From Bacteroidota bacterium (GTDB taxonomy: Bacteria; Bacteroidota; Bacteroidia; Chitinophagales; Saprospiraceae), in the NCBI GenBank assembly GCA_020160935.1, contig JAIUPL010000004.1, positions 124,001 to 188,000 on the forward strand: a stretch of DNA of 64,000 nt. Reading direction: 5' to 3'. The translations under genes and the position numbers were made by a program. The notes below the pieces were generated by a model that did not search any database, was not told the origin of the DNA, and saw only the letters and a list, made by a program, of their open reading frames with translations. Positions 9,601 to 18,221 of this stretch are shown here, piece after piece; the stretch's first letter is position 1, and the number at the start of each line of letters is the position of its first letter.

Positions 9601-9640
9601 CAAGGCGCCTGGACAGTTGTTCCAGGCGCCTTGTCTTTTT
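9601..9640 (+). terminator. Rho-independent terminator after the lipoprotein gene
   Basis: A perfect 13-bp stem (caaggcgcctgga with its complement), 7-nt loop, then tcttttt. It lies between convergent genes and has the T tract on the + strand. Confidence 0.92.
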
Positions 9641-9656
9641 CAGGTCAGGTGCTCTC

Positions 9657-10952
9657 CTATTCTTTCATGCCTACATGGCAGCCTACTTTGGCGTAAAACA
9701 GGATATAAGTGTAGCAAACCGCCATAATCACCATAAATGCCGAGCGGAAATCGAGGCCGGCCACGTGGTGCTCGTACAGCCAGCCATAGAACGGTGGAAT
9801 GATCGCGCCTCCTACAATGCCCATTACCAGCAAAGCCGAACCCGTGTTGGTAAAGCGGCCCAGATTTTTGATGCCCAGCGGGAAAATAGCCGGCCACATC
9901 ACCGCATTGCTGAAACCAAGAGCAGCCAGGCACGCCACGGCATGTTCGCCACTTACGAAATAGGATGCGATGGTAAGTGTAATTCCAAGCAGCGCAGATA
10001 CCAGCAACCAGGTTTCCTGTTTGACGTATTTCGGAATCAAAATAATATTCGCGCCATAACCCAGCAGCAGACCAATCAGTCCGAAAGTGGTGAAATACCT
10101 GCTCGTATCGGTCGAAAAACCCAGGTTTTTGCCATAAATCGTAATCAGGTCGCCAGCCATCACCTCCGCTCCCACATACATGAAAATGGCCAAGGAGCCC
10201 AGCAGCAGGTGTGGAAACTGAAAAATGCTGGTTTTGCCTTTTGACAAGGCCGTATCGGCTGCGTCGGCATCGCCAGTTTTTTCCTTGATATCGGGCAGCG
10301 ACGATGATTTGATAACCAGGGCTATGATCAACAGGACGACCGCCATCACGCCGTAAGGGAGTTCTACCCGGCTGGCCAGGTCGTTCAGCAGCGCTGTTTT
10401 TTGATCCAACGCCGTAGCAGGGCTATCAATTTCCTGCTGTATAGCATCCACATTTTTCAGAAGCATGGCTCCAAACAAGAGGTTGGCGCCAATTCCGGCC
10501 ACTTTATTGCAAACACCCATGATGCTGATGCGCTTGGCAGCCGACTCGATGGGCCCGATGATGCTCACATACGGGTTGGCCGCCGTTTGCAGCAAAGCCA
10601 GCCCCATGCCCTGAATAAACAATCCCGTTAAAAACATGGGAAAACTCCGTGCTGCGGAGGCCGGAATGAAAACCAGGCAACCGGTTGCCATGATGCTCAA
10701 GCCAACGGCCATACCGTTTTTGGTACCCAGCCGCTCTAATATCCAGGAAGAAGGCAACGCCAGAAAAAAATAGGCTGCAAAAAACGCCGTAGCGACGTAA
10801 TACGACTGCAGGTCGCTCAGTTCGCAGGATTTTTTCAGAAACGGAATCAGAATGCCGTTCAACCAGGTGATAAATCCGAAAACAGCAAACAGCAAACCGA
10901 TGATGCTGATTTGAAGCAGGTATTTGGAATTGTTGGAAGTAGAATTCTCCAT
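9657..10952 (-). CDS. Sugar:proton symporter of the FucP/GluP MFS family
   Basis: A 431-residue, 12-TM permease of the fucose/glucose/galactose symporter family. The family motif is visible around LALLQTAANPYVSIIGP with the following KRIS. The loop between TM6 and TM7 is long and charged, as usual. It would import a hexose or deoxyhexose with protons. No catabolic operon surrounds it: upstream lies the repeat at 11095-11325 and then a sugar-nucleotide gene on the other strand. The galactokinase at 42679 has its own adjacent MFS gene. The substrate is unproven. Confidence 0.9.
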   Translation of the reverse strand: MENSTSNNSKYLLQISIIGLLFAVFGFITWLNGILIPFLKKSCELSDLQSYYVATAFFAAYFFLALPSSWILERLGTKNGMAVGLSIMATGCLVFIPASAARSFPMFLTGLFIQGMGLALLQTAANPYVSIIGPIESAAKRISIMGVCNKVAGIGANLLFGAMLLKNVDAIQQEIDSPATALDQKTALLNDLASRVELPYGVMAVVLLIIALVIKSSSLPDIKEKTGDADAADTALSKGKTSIFQFPHLLLGSLAIFMYVGAEVMAGDLITIYGKNLGFSTDTSRYFTTFGLIGLLLGYGANIILIPKYVKQETWLLVSALLGITLTIASYFVSGEHAVACLAALGFSNAVMWPAIFPLGIKNLGRFTNTGSALLVMGIVGGAIIPPFYGWLYEHHVAGLDFRSAFMVIMAVCYTYILFYAKVGCHVGMKE

Positions 10953-11094
10953 ACTTTTGGCCCCTTGTTCGAGTGATTGAATAATAATTTGATTGGCTTA
11001 ACAAGTGCAAACATCCAAATAATTTTTGTTCCGTGTGCGCACACAGGGTAAAAAAAGAAGGAGGATTGTTTTTTTCAGGTAAATAAAATTTTTA

Positions 11095-11325
11095 GAAGGG
11101 TTGATGAGGTTGATGAGGTTGATGAGGGTTGATGAGGGTTGATGAGGGTTGATGAGGGTTGATGAGGGTTGATGAGGGTTGATATTCATCGGCTCGGGTA
11201 AGAACAATTTTTACTTACCCGAGCCGATGAATATCAACCCTCATCAACCCTCATCAACCCTCATCAACCCTCATCAACCTCTATCAACCCTCATCAACCT
11301 CATCAACCTCATCAACCCCATTACA
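11095..11325. repeat. Long palindrome, ttgatgagg arms around a 22-bp perfect stem
   Basis: The left arm is a series of ttgatgagg / ttgatgaggg units. The core is gatattcatcggctcgggtaag paired perfectly with its complement around aacaattttt (about 11180-11236). The right arm is the complementary catcaac series. It lies between divergent starts (10952 on minus, 11334 on plus), so hairpin formation could affect both 5' regions. Confidence 0.9.
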
Positions 11326-11333
11326 ACCTACAC

Positions 11334-12236
11334 ATGCAACCCACTCTTTTGATTCTTGCGGCCGGTATTGGCTCGCGTTATGGCGGTTTGAAACAGGTAG
11401 ACGGCATGGGCGGCGGCGGCGAAGCCATTCTGGAATTTTCGGTGTACGATGCCATTCGCGCCGGTTTTGGTAAAGTTGTTTTTGTCATCCGAAAAGATAT
11501 AGAAGAAGCCTTCCGCGACAAGGTTGGCCGACGCATTGAAGCGCAAATTCAAACCGAATACGCATTTCAAGAAATGGATACAGCGCTGGACTGGCTGGGA
11601 CAAGTACCGCACCGCGAAAAGCCCTGGGGCACCGGCCACGCCATTTTATCCGCCAAAAAATACCTGACAGAACCTTTCATCGCCATCAATGCCGATGATT
11701 TTTACGGCGCCGACAGTTTTCAGGCCATTGCCAGTTTTTTAAAACAAGAATGTACGCCCCGGCGCTACGGCATGGTGGCATACCGCCTGGGAAATACCCT
11801 GTCTGAAAATGGTTTTGTTTCGCGTGGTGTATGCTCGGTCAGCCCCGAAGGCTTCCTCACCGATGTGGTGGAGCGCACCAAAATCGAGCGCATGGACGAT
11901 GGTATCCACTTCCTGGATGAAACCGGCGGCCGCCATTTTCTGGAAGATCAAACACCGGTATCCATGAATTTTTGGGGTTTTCACCCGACTGTATTACAGG
12001 AAATTGAAACGCAGTTTCAGGACTTTGTTCAGGCCAATCTGGACAAACCCAAAGCGGAGTTTTACATACCCACCGTTGTCAATAACCTGATCAAATCGGG
12101 CAAGATCAACCTCCAGGTGCTCACCAGCGAAAGCCAGTGGTACGGCGTAACCTACCCGGAAGACAAAGACACTGTGCAGCAAGCACTTCGGGATATGGCC
12201 GCGAAAGGAATGTATCCGGGGAAGTTGTGGGGGTGA
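11334..12236 (+). CDS. Sugar-phosphate nucleotidyltransferase
   Basis: A 300-residue GT-A-fold enzyme. The N-terminal nucleotide-binding signature is LILAAGIGSRYGGLKQVDGM, and the metal-binding aspartates lie in INADDFYG (about residue 120). This is the family of UTP/CTP-dependent sugar-1-phosphate nucleotidyltransferases, and the C-terminal half differs from classical GalU. It probably supplies an activated sugar for surface polysaccharide. The UDP-sugar dehydrogenase at 13774 could be in the same supply route but is not in an operon with it. The exact sugar and nucleotide are unknown. Confidence 0.85.
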   Translation: MQPTLLILAAGIGSRYGGLKQVDGMGGGGEAILEFSVYDAIRAGFGKVVFVIRKDIEEAFRDKVGRRIEAQIQTEYAFQEMDTALDWLGQVPHREKPWGTGHAILSAKKYLTEPFIAINADDFYGADSFQAIASFLKQECTPRRYGMVAYRLGNTLSENGFVSRGVCSVSPEGFLTDVVERTKIERMDDGIHFLDETGGRHFLEDQTPVSMNFWGFHPTVLQEIETQFQDFVQANLDKPKAEFYIPTVVNNLIKSGKINLQVLTSESQWYGVTYPEDKDTVQQALRDMAAKGMYPGKLWG

Positions 12237-12378
12237 GGGTAAGGGGTAAGGGGCAAGAGGCAAGGGGCAAGGGGCAAAAGGCAAGGGGCAAAAAGCAAGA
12301 GGCAAAAAGAGACGCCCATTGCCTCTTGCTTTTTTGCCTCTTGCCCCTTGCCCCTTGCCTTTTGCTCCTTGCCCCTTC
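12237..12378. repeat. Palindrome, ggggcaagaggcaa arms
   Basis: The left arm is a run of aaggggcaag / aggcaa units. A short centre near gacgcccat is followed by the complementary gcctcttgcccc series. The arm family recurs one-sided at 351-378 and 39650-39712. It begins directly after the nucleotidyltransferase stop and ends at the ompA-like stop. Confidence 0.85.
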
Positions 12379-13498
12379 AATTCCGCACCACCACAAACTC
12401 CACCCTTCTATTCTCAGCCCGGCCTTCGTCGGTATCGTTGGTAGCGATGGGCTGCCGTTCGCCTTCGCCGCGTGCGAAGAGGCGATTCTTGGCAATTTTA
12501 TTTTCCGTTAGAAAATTCACGACCGACTGCGCGCGCCGCTGTGAAAGCGCCTGGTTGTAGTCGTCATTACCGAGTGCATCGGTGTGCCCGACGATGCGGA
12601 TGCTGAGTTTGGGGTTTTCCTGCATGATTTTCAGCAACTTGTTGAGTTCCACGAAGGAGCGGGGCATCAGTTCGTCCTTGTCAAATTCGAAATAGATGTT
12701 TTTCAGACGAATGGTTTTGCCAGGTTGCAGCGGCTGTCGGGTAAGGTCGTCTTCCTTGACCAGCACGGGCAGGAAAGGTGGTATTTTTTTCAACAAAACA
12801 TCGTCGATGTAGTAGTAGGCATAGTTGTAGGTATCCACATAAGGCGCAGAAAAAAGCGTGTGTTCATCGTCGTTAAAATTGCCAATCAGGATGTGTTCTG
12901 CTTCGTATTTGGCCACGAACTGACCGCTCACCTTTACCCATTTGCCATACGGGGCCGCCATGATTTCCGGTACGCTCACCTGGGCTTCGCGTATCAGGAT
13001 TTCGTCGGTGGTGCGGCGAATTTCCTTGACCGAAAAATACGCGCCGAGGTTATTGATATGCAGGGATTTTTCCAGGGGCGTCACCCAGTATTCGAGGTAA
13101 TACGCCTGCCCCACTACCAGGGGTTCGGCCAACTGAATTTCCAGGTATTCACGGCAATGCGGTTTACCATTGGTACAGCCATAAAGCGTAAGGCCCGCCA
13201 TCGATTTGCCACCATGCGGAGCCTGCTTTCCGAAACCCTTGGCCGCCCAGTCGTTGGGCACCCGCACACCGGGGCCGTATATGTCGGGGCTGGCAGTAGT
13301 AGCGCTGAACCAGTATTTCACCACCTCGCCGAAATAGGCGCCTTTGTACGACCAGCCGAGCGGCGCTGCCGCGTAACGCTCGAAGCCCGGGTTGGGTACA
13401 ATATTTTGTTGCGCCAGCAAAACGGATATTTCCGCCGACAGGCAGAACAAACACAGGACAAGGGCGTTTTTCAGGGCGAAGCAGGGCGGATAGATCAT
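12377..13498 (-). CDS. OmpA-family outer-membrane/peptidoglycan-associated protein
   Basis: A 373-residue exported protein with an N-terminal signal (ALVLCLFCLSAEISVLLAQ). A carbohydrate-binding-like beta-sandwich domain (about 30-230, beginning NIVPNPGFERY) is followed by a C-terminal OmpA peptidoglycan-binding domain (about 255-373). That domain shows IYFEFDKDEL, the conserved VGHTDALGNDDYNQALSQRR and ENRRVEFVV. It probably links the outer membrane to the cell wall. It is convergent with the nucleotidyltransferase across a palindrome. Confidence 0.9.
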   Translation of the reverse strand: MIYPPCFALKNALVLCLFCLSAEISVLLAQQNIVPNPGFERYAAAPLGWSYKGAYFGEVVKYWFSATTASPDIYGPGVRVPNDWAAKGFGKQAPHGGKSMAGLTLYGCTNGKPHCREYLEIQLAEPLVVGQAYYLEYWVTPLEKSLHINNLGAYFSVKEIRRTTDEILIREAQVSVPEIMAAPYGKWVKVSGQFVAKYEAEHILIGNFNDDEHTLFSAPYVDTYNYAYYYIDDVLLKKIPPFLPVLVKEDDLTRQPLQPGKTIRLKNIYFEFDKDELMPRSFVELNKLLKIMQENPKLSIRIVGHTDALGNDDYNQALSQRRAQSVVNFLTENKIAKNRLFARGEGERQPIATNDTDEGRAENRRVEFVVVRN

Positions 13499-13611
13499 TT
13501 CAAAGTGCTTTTCGGGTAAAGGGTACAGAATGATATTTCAAAAAAACGGTTTTTCAGGGGCTGAAAGAAAATTTAAAGTAAGCAAGCCGCTGTTACCTGC
13601 GCGAAAACGCG

Positions 13612-13619
13612 TATTTTTG
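13612..13619 (+). promoter_or_regulatory. TAnnTTTG -7 element upstream of ugd
   Basis: TATTTTTG matches the Bacteroidota sigma-A -7 consensus. No good -33 TTTG is seen at the expected distance. This gives a leader of about 150 nt before the ATG at 13774. I see no riboswitch in that leader. Confidence 0.4.
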
Positions 13620-13773
13620 CAGCGCAATCTTCCGGATAATTTTTCCTTCATTCACAAGTAGGCCCCATATTTGTCAGTTTGTTATCTGCTGTTTTGGTTA
13701 ACCAGATAACCAATGAAGGATATGTCTGAAACCACAACAAAGTAATTGTTACCCAAACAAAATAACAATAAAA

Positions 13774-15114
13774 ATGAATATTGCTGTTGTAGGAACCGGC
13801 TACGTCGGTTTGGTGACTGGAACCTGTTTTGCTGAAACAGGCAACACGGTCATTTGTGTTGACATCAATGAAAAAAAAGTGGAAAGCCTCAAAAACGGCA
13901 AAATTCCCATCTTCGAACCCGGACTGGATCTACTTTTTGAGCGCAATACCAAAGAAGGCCGCCTTCATTTTACCACCAACCTGGCCGAAGCCGTACAACA
14001 AAGCCAGATCATTTTTCTGGCCCTTCCTACCCCTCCCGGCGAAGACGGCAGCGCCGACCTTTCCTATATCATGGGCGTGGCGCGCGATCTGGGTGGCATT
14101 ATCAAGGACTACAAAGTGATTGTTGACAAAAGCACGGTGCCCGTTGGCACGGCTGAAAAAGTAGCCGCTGTACTGGGGCAAAAACTACCCGCCGAATTGT
14201 TCGATGTAGTGTCCAATCCCGAATTTCTGCGCGAAGGCGTAGCCGTAGAAGATTTTCTCAAGCCCGACCGCGTCGTTATCGGTACCGAAAGCGAACGTGC
14301 CCGCAAACTGATGCGCCTGCTGTACGAACCTTTCGTACGCCAGGGCAATCCGATCTATTTCATGGACGAGCGTTCGGCAGAAATGACCAAATACGCCGCC
14401 AATTCGTACCTCGCAGCGCGCATTTCGTTTATGAATGAAATTGCCAACCTCTGCGAAAAAGTGGGCGCCAACGTCGATCAGGTACGCATTGGCATGGGTA
14501 GCGACAGCCGCATCGGCAAGCGCTTCCTGTTCCCGGGTATCGGCTATGGCGGTTCCTGCTTCCCGAAAGATGTGCAGGCGCTGGCCAAAACCGCATCGGA
14601 GTACGACTACGATTTCAAAATTTTGAATTCCGTCATGCACGTCAACCAACTCCAGAAAAGTGTGCTGACCGAAAAGATCCGTGAATACTTCCAGGACGAC
14701 CTGGAAGGCCGCACCATCGCGGTGTGGGGACTGGCGTTCAAACCCAATACCGACGATATTCGGGAGGCGCCGGCGCTCGTCATCATCGACGAATTGCTGG
14801 CCGCCGGCGCAAAAGTGCGCGCTTTCGACCCCGAAGCGATGGGCCATGTGAAATCGCTGTACGGCGATCGGATTTGCCTTTGCGACAGCATGTACGAAGC
14901 CGCAGAAGGTGCTGATTGCCTCGCTATCATGACGGAATGGAGTGAATTTCGCACCCCCGACTTCGAACGTATTGGCGCCCTGCTCTCTGAAAAAGTGATT
15001 TTCGACGGCCGCAATGTGTACGACCTCGACTACATGAAAGAACTTGGATTTCAATACCTCAGCATCGGTCGCCCGCAGGTGAATAGCAATAAGACGGCGG
15101 GGGATTTGGTGTGA
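13774..15114 (+). CDS. ugd: UDP-glucose/GDP-mannose 6-dehydrogenase
   Basis: A 446-residue NAD-dependent dehydrogenase that oxidises a nucleotide sugar to its uronic acid in two steps. It has an N-terminal Rossmann motif (VVGTGYVGLVTGTCFAETG), the conserved STVPVGTAEKV, the central EMTKYAANSYLAARISF, and the catalytic cysteine in GIGYGGSCFPKDV. The C-terminal NAD/UDP domain begins near GLAFKPNTDDIREAP. The length is typical. It acts in the cytoplasm and would feed capsule or exopolysaccharide synthesis. No glycosyltransferase cluster is adjacent. UDP-glucose is the most likely substrate. Confidence 0.93.
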   Translation: MNIAVVGTGYVGLVTGTCFAETGNTVICVDINEKKVESLKNGKIPIFEPGLDLLFERNTKEGRLHFTTNLAEAVQQSQIIFLALPTPPGEDGSADLSYIMGVARDLGGIIKDYKVIVDKSTVPVGTAEKVAAVLGQKLPAELFDVVSNPEFLREGVAVEDFLKPDRVVIGTESERARKLMRLLYEPFVRQGNPIYFMDERSAEMTKYAANSYLAARISFMNEIANLCEKVGANVDQVRIGMGSDSRIGKRFLFPGIGYGGSCFPKDVQALAKTASEYDYDFKILNSVMHVNQLQKSVLTEKIREYFQDDLEGRTIAVWGLAFKPNTDDIREAPALVIIDELLAAGAKVRAFDPEAMGHVKSLYGDRICLCDSMYEAAEGADCLAIMTEWSEFRTPDFERIGALLSEKVIFDGRNVYDLDYMKELGFQYLSIGRPQVNSNKTAGDLV

Positions 15115-15250
15115 TTTTAGGTGTTTTCGTGTTTTCGTGTTTTAGTGTTTTGGAGGTGCTTCGCTCTTGGTTTACCATTAAACTACAAACACCAAGAGCG
15201 AAGCACCTCCAAAACACTAAAACACAAAAACACAAAAACACCCAAACAAA
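15115..15250. repeat. Palindrome, gtgttttcgtgtttt arms
   Basis: The arms are gtgttttcgtgttttagtgttttggaggtgcttcgctcttgg-type sequence (cited only in part) and its near-perfect complement, with an A/T-rich loop around 15172-15186. The arms contain TAA/TAG in several frames. It starts directly after the ugd stop. The gcttcgctctt piece also occurs in the core at 26010 and 28830. Confidence 0.85.
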
Positions 15251-15268
15251 CCACGAAAATTCAATAAA

Positions 15269-16051
15269 ATGAAACAACTCCCTGCCGCTATGGAACCGTT
15301 TCGGGAAAAACTCCTCGAAACAACCCTGCCTTTTATCCGCATCCAGGCCGGTCCGCAAGGCCAGTCGCCGCTGTGGGCCAGCAAGGTAGGCGGGCAGCCC
15401 TATATGCCCAAAGGCGCCGCGTGGCCGGCTACGCCGGAGGGCCAGCCACTGTTTTTTCTGGCGCAGATCAACTTCGCCGATGTGCCCGCCCTGCCACCTT
15501 TTCCGGAAAAAGGCATTTTGCAGTTTTTTATCAACGACGACGACCTATACGGCATGGATTTCGACGACGGCGAAGTGCAGGATACGTTCCGGGTAGTGTT
15601 TCACCCCGATCCGGTGCAGGATAAAAACGCGCTGCAAACCTCCATGCCTCCCCTGCGCGACTACGACGAAATGCTGCCGCACCACCCCGACGAATCGTAT
15701 CCGCTGCGCTTCGAACGTGCCGAAGAAGTGGCTGGCATGACCGACTATCGTTTCCACCAGCACTTCGGCACCGATTTTTTCCAGCAATTCGGCGAACAGG
15801 AATGGCAAATCATGGACGATTTTGGCAAGGCCGTGCGCCCGCAGGGCCATAAAATCGGCGGTTATGCCTATTCCACCCAGGACGACCCGCGCCGCCCGGA
15901 AGACCCTATGCTCCTGCTGTTTCAACTCGACTCCGACGAAGACATGGACCTGATGTGGGGCGATATGGGCGTAGGGCACTTCTTTATTCGGGAGAAAGAT
16001 TTGATGGCGAAGGACTTTTCGAGGGTGTTGTATGATTGGGACGGGCTTTAG
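15269..16051 (+). CDS. YwqG/DUF1963 family protein
   Basis: A 260-residue soluble protein of the YwqG family. It shows the family-typical SKVGGQPYMPKGAAWP and LFFLAQINFADVPALPPFPEKG near the N-terminus, the FFINDDDLYGMDF region, and near the C-terminus HKIGGYAYSTQDDPR and LLFQLDSDEDMDLMWGDMG. Members have no established biochemical role, although some lie near immunity or toxin genes. There is no toxin neighbour here. The gene runs into a short gaggtgagag repeat tract at its 3' end. Confidence 0.85.
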   Translation: MKQLPAAMEPFREKLLETTLPFIRIQAGPQGQSPLWASKVGGQPYMPKGAAWPATPEGQPLFFLAQINFADVPALPPFPEKGILQFFINDDDLYGMDFDDGEVQDTFRVVFHPDPVQDKNALQTSMPPLRDYDEMLPHHPDESYPLRFERAEEVAGMTDYRFHQHFGTDFFQQFGEQEWQIMDDFGKAVRPQGHKIGGYAYSTQDDPRRPEDPMLLLFQLDSDEDMDLMWGDMGVGHFFIREKDLMAKDFSRVLYDWDGL

Positions 16052-16086
16052 AGGTTAGAGGTGAGAAGTGAGAGGTGAGAGGGTTA
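16049..16086. repeat. One-sided gtgagaggtgag arm
   Basis: A short tandem tract of gaggtgagaagtgag units between two convergent stop codons. It is the same family as at 28795-28960, 46010-46163 and 51305-51335, but without a partner arm or core. Confidence 0.6.
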
Positions 16087-17850
16087 GCGGGGCGATGTAC
16101 TCACTAATTTCACAGTATAAATCCGGCCTTCACATTCTATTTTCACGACATAAAACCCCGGCTCCAAAGGAGGCATGAGGGCCTGCCTGTCATTTTGCGA
16201 AGCAGTGTACACCATTTTCCCGCTTAGATCAAAAACAGTAGTGTGCCATTCTCCTGGCGAGACATCCTGTTGCCACACAATTTTCCAGTCGCCTGCTGTC
16301 GGGTTAGGATATATACGAACCGAGCGAGGCTCCCCACCATTCGGCTGCTGCGTGCCTACAGTGATAATCTCCACATCCCTGCATTGCGTGTCGCACATTC
16401 CATTTGCATTGCAGACGGTGAGGCATACTTCATAAATACCGGGGCCAGGAAACTGATGTACCGGAGAGCGGGTAGAATCGATGGTTCCATCTCCAAAATC
16501 CCATAGCCAGTACACCGGCTCATAGTACGACAAGTCCGTAAATTGAAGTTCCAGTGGCCCTTGCATTGTATCATGCCCCGAACGCCAGTAGGCTTCCAGC
16601 GGAGGCTTGATGCCAAGTGTATCGCATGGGCTGCCAGGCAGGTTGTACAGCCGGTAATTCGGGTTATTGGGCGGGTGAAAAAGAATTTGCGCAGGCAAAA
16701 TAATATCGTGCTGCCGCAAACTACAGGCAACACCTGCAGAATCGGGGTATTCAATGCGGTGCAGTAGATTGGCGCCATTGCCACTGGTCATGTAAATCCG
16801 TTGATCTGGACCGATTACCATTGCATATGGAGGGGTTGGTACGTTGAAGACTGATAGATAACCATCGTATTCTCCTACCAGTAACCTTGAATTTTCTATG
16901 TCATCTGCTTGTGTATCAAACTGATAAAGCCGCTCTCCTTCGTTAGATACGTACAGATAACGCGAATTGGGAGAAAAACTGGCCCAGCCAGCATACATGA
17001 TGGTATCTGGTAAAGAAATTGTGGTAGAATTGGATAATGTACCTGAACAGCGGTCAAAATCATATATTCGAAATTGTGCAGGTTTGTTAGCAAGTACTCT
17101 TACAAATTTTCTTCCATCTGGTGAAAAAGTACACATGTAAGAGCCAGATTGAAGCGCTCCGTTCCAGCCTGTTCCATCAACTTGTTGAGTGTAAGGGCCA
17201 TGTAATCCAGTTGGGTCTAGTATAAAAACATGATAAGTGCTACTATACCTTTCCATGATAACAATCCACCAATCTCGTCCATTACCATGCCGTACCGACG
17301 TTAAGGAGCGATTCAAATTTCCTGAAAGCAATACTTGATTTTTAGAAATAACTTTACCAAATCCATTGTTATAATTCATATCAATGACGCTTTCCAATAC
17401 ATCTATAGTATCAAGGAATTGAAAAGAAAAAAACCGATTATGAAGCAAAATATATTGACCAGGCTTATCCGGCCACGGCAATCCAAGAATTCCCTGGTAT
17501 GATAAATATCCCCATCCTGCCTGGTCGCAATACTGCTGATGTATGTTTCCAGGACTCAAATTTTCTCCGTTTTCCATTACCTGATGTTCGGCATTGATGA
17601 CATCACAACCGCTGGTATACCATTGAAGAATTCCGTTTTCATCTGACATAATGATGGGGTTGTCCATGTCAGAATATAAATCCTGAAATTGAACGGACGG
17701 GTTACCTTCTGAAAAATCTATCCGGTTCCCTCCGGTAAAAAATGGGGCATTGGAAGGTGCGCTCCCTAAAAGCCAGATAAAATCGTGCTTATCCTGAGCA
17801 TGCAAAATGAAGGAAAAAAAAGAAAATATATAAACCAGCAAGGTGCGCAT
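16084..17850 (-). CDS. Secreted protein with PKD domain and type IX sorting tail
   Basis: A 588-residue protein starting MRTLLVYIFSFFSFILHAQ, a signal peptide cleaved after HAQ. The middle (about 40-400) has repeated beta-propeller-like blades (FSPDGRKFVRVL, SFSPNSRYLYVSNEGERLY). It is followed by a PKD domain (WLWDFGDGTIDSTRSPVHQF) and a C-terminal sorting domain (SVRIYPNPTAGDWKIVW ... GFYVVKIECEG). It should be exported by Sec and then moved to the surface by the type IX system. The 5' half is visibly more A/T-rich than its neighbours, which may reflect recent acquisition. Ligand unknown. Confidence 0.88.
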   Translation of the reverse strand: MRTLLVYIFSFFSFILHAQDKHDFIWLLGSAPSNAPFFTGGNRIDFSEGNPSVQFQDLYSDMDNPIIMSDENGILQWYTSGCDVINAEHQVMENGENLSPGNIHQQYCDQAGWGYLSYQGILGLPWPDKPGQYILLHNRFFSFQFLDTIDVLESVIDMNYNNGFGKVISKNQVLLSGNLNRSLTSVRHGNGRDWWIVIMERYSSTYHVFILDPTGLHGPYTQQVDGTGWNGALQSGSYMCTFSPDGRKFVRVLANKPAQFRIYDFDRCSGTLSNSTTISLPDTIMYAGWASFSPNSRYLYVSNEGERLYQFDTQADDIENSRLLVGEYDGYLSVFNVPTPPYAMVIGPDQRIYMTSGNGANLLHRIEYPDSAGVACSLRQHDIILPAQILFHPPNNPNYRLYNLPGSPCDTLGIKPPLEAYWRSGHDTMQGPLELQFTDLSYYEPVYWLWDFGDGTIDSTRSPVHQFPGPGIYEVCLTVCNANGMCDTQCRDVEIITVGTQQPNGGEPRSVRIYPNPTAGDWKIVWQQDVSPGEWHTTVFDLSGKMVYTASQNDRQALMPPLEPGFYVVKIECEGRIYTVKLVSTSPR

Positions 17851-17918
17851 ATTCACAATAATTAAATACAAGCCCACTCCGGGGTACTACCGCCGGAGTG
17901 GGTTCATAAATGAAGAAT

Positions 17919-18026
17919 TTATTTTACTACTGTAAAACGAGTGATCTGGCGGTTGCCTGAAATTGTCCTTGTAAGGAGTGAATAAACACATCTTGGTATA
18001 CATTCATTTATTGGTAGAAGAAACAT
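17919..18026 (-). pseudogene. Remnant of a type IX sorting domain
   Basis: A 35-codon frame (ATG at 18026, TAA at 17919-17921) ends ...LLTRTISGNRQITRFTVVK, which looks like the last strand of a type IX C-terminal domain. A stop lies directly upstream in frame and no upstream gene body is present. I read it as the left-over tail of a deleted secreted-protein gene. Chance similarity is possible. The rest of 17851-18221 holds only a hairpin (17873-17902, cccactccgg stem) without a T tract. Confidence 0.35.
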
Positions 18027-18174
18027 TTACAGTGAAGAACGCTGCTCTACGCGAAAGATTTGACTCTGCCAAGGCATTGTCCTCATGTAAGAACGGTGAG
18101 CGAATTCACCTTAAAAAGTGATGAAAATCATCAAGTGCATTCCTGCAAGAGGGTGCAGTCCTGCCCAAACCCCT

Positions 18175-18182
18175 TACATTTG
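18175..18182 (+). promoter_or_regulatory. TAnnTTTG -7 element upstream of the haloperoxidase-like gene
   Basis: TACATTTG lies 40 nt before the ATG at 18222. No matching -33 box was found. It supports starting the gene at 18222 rather than at the upstream in-frame codon at 18060, which would lie before the promoter. Confidence 0.4.
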
Positions 18183-18221
18183 CCCGCGTCATCCTGCCGC
18201 AAAGGCATCAGTCGCACAACT

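Noticed and set aside
11095-11325. CRISPR array
   Set aside because: Regular 9-10 bp units with no spacers and a complementary second half. No cas genes in the window.
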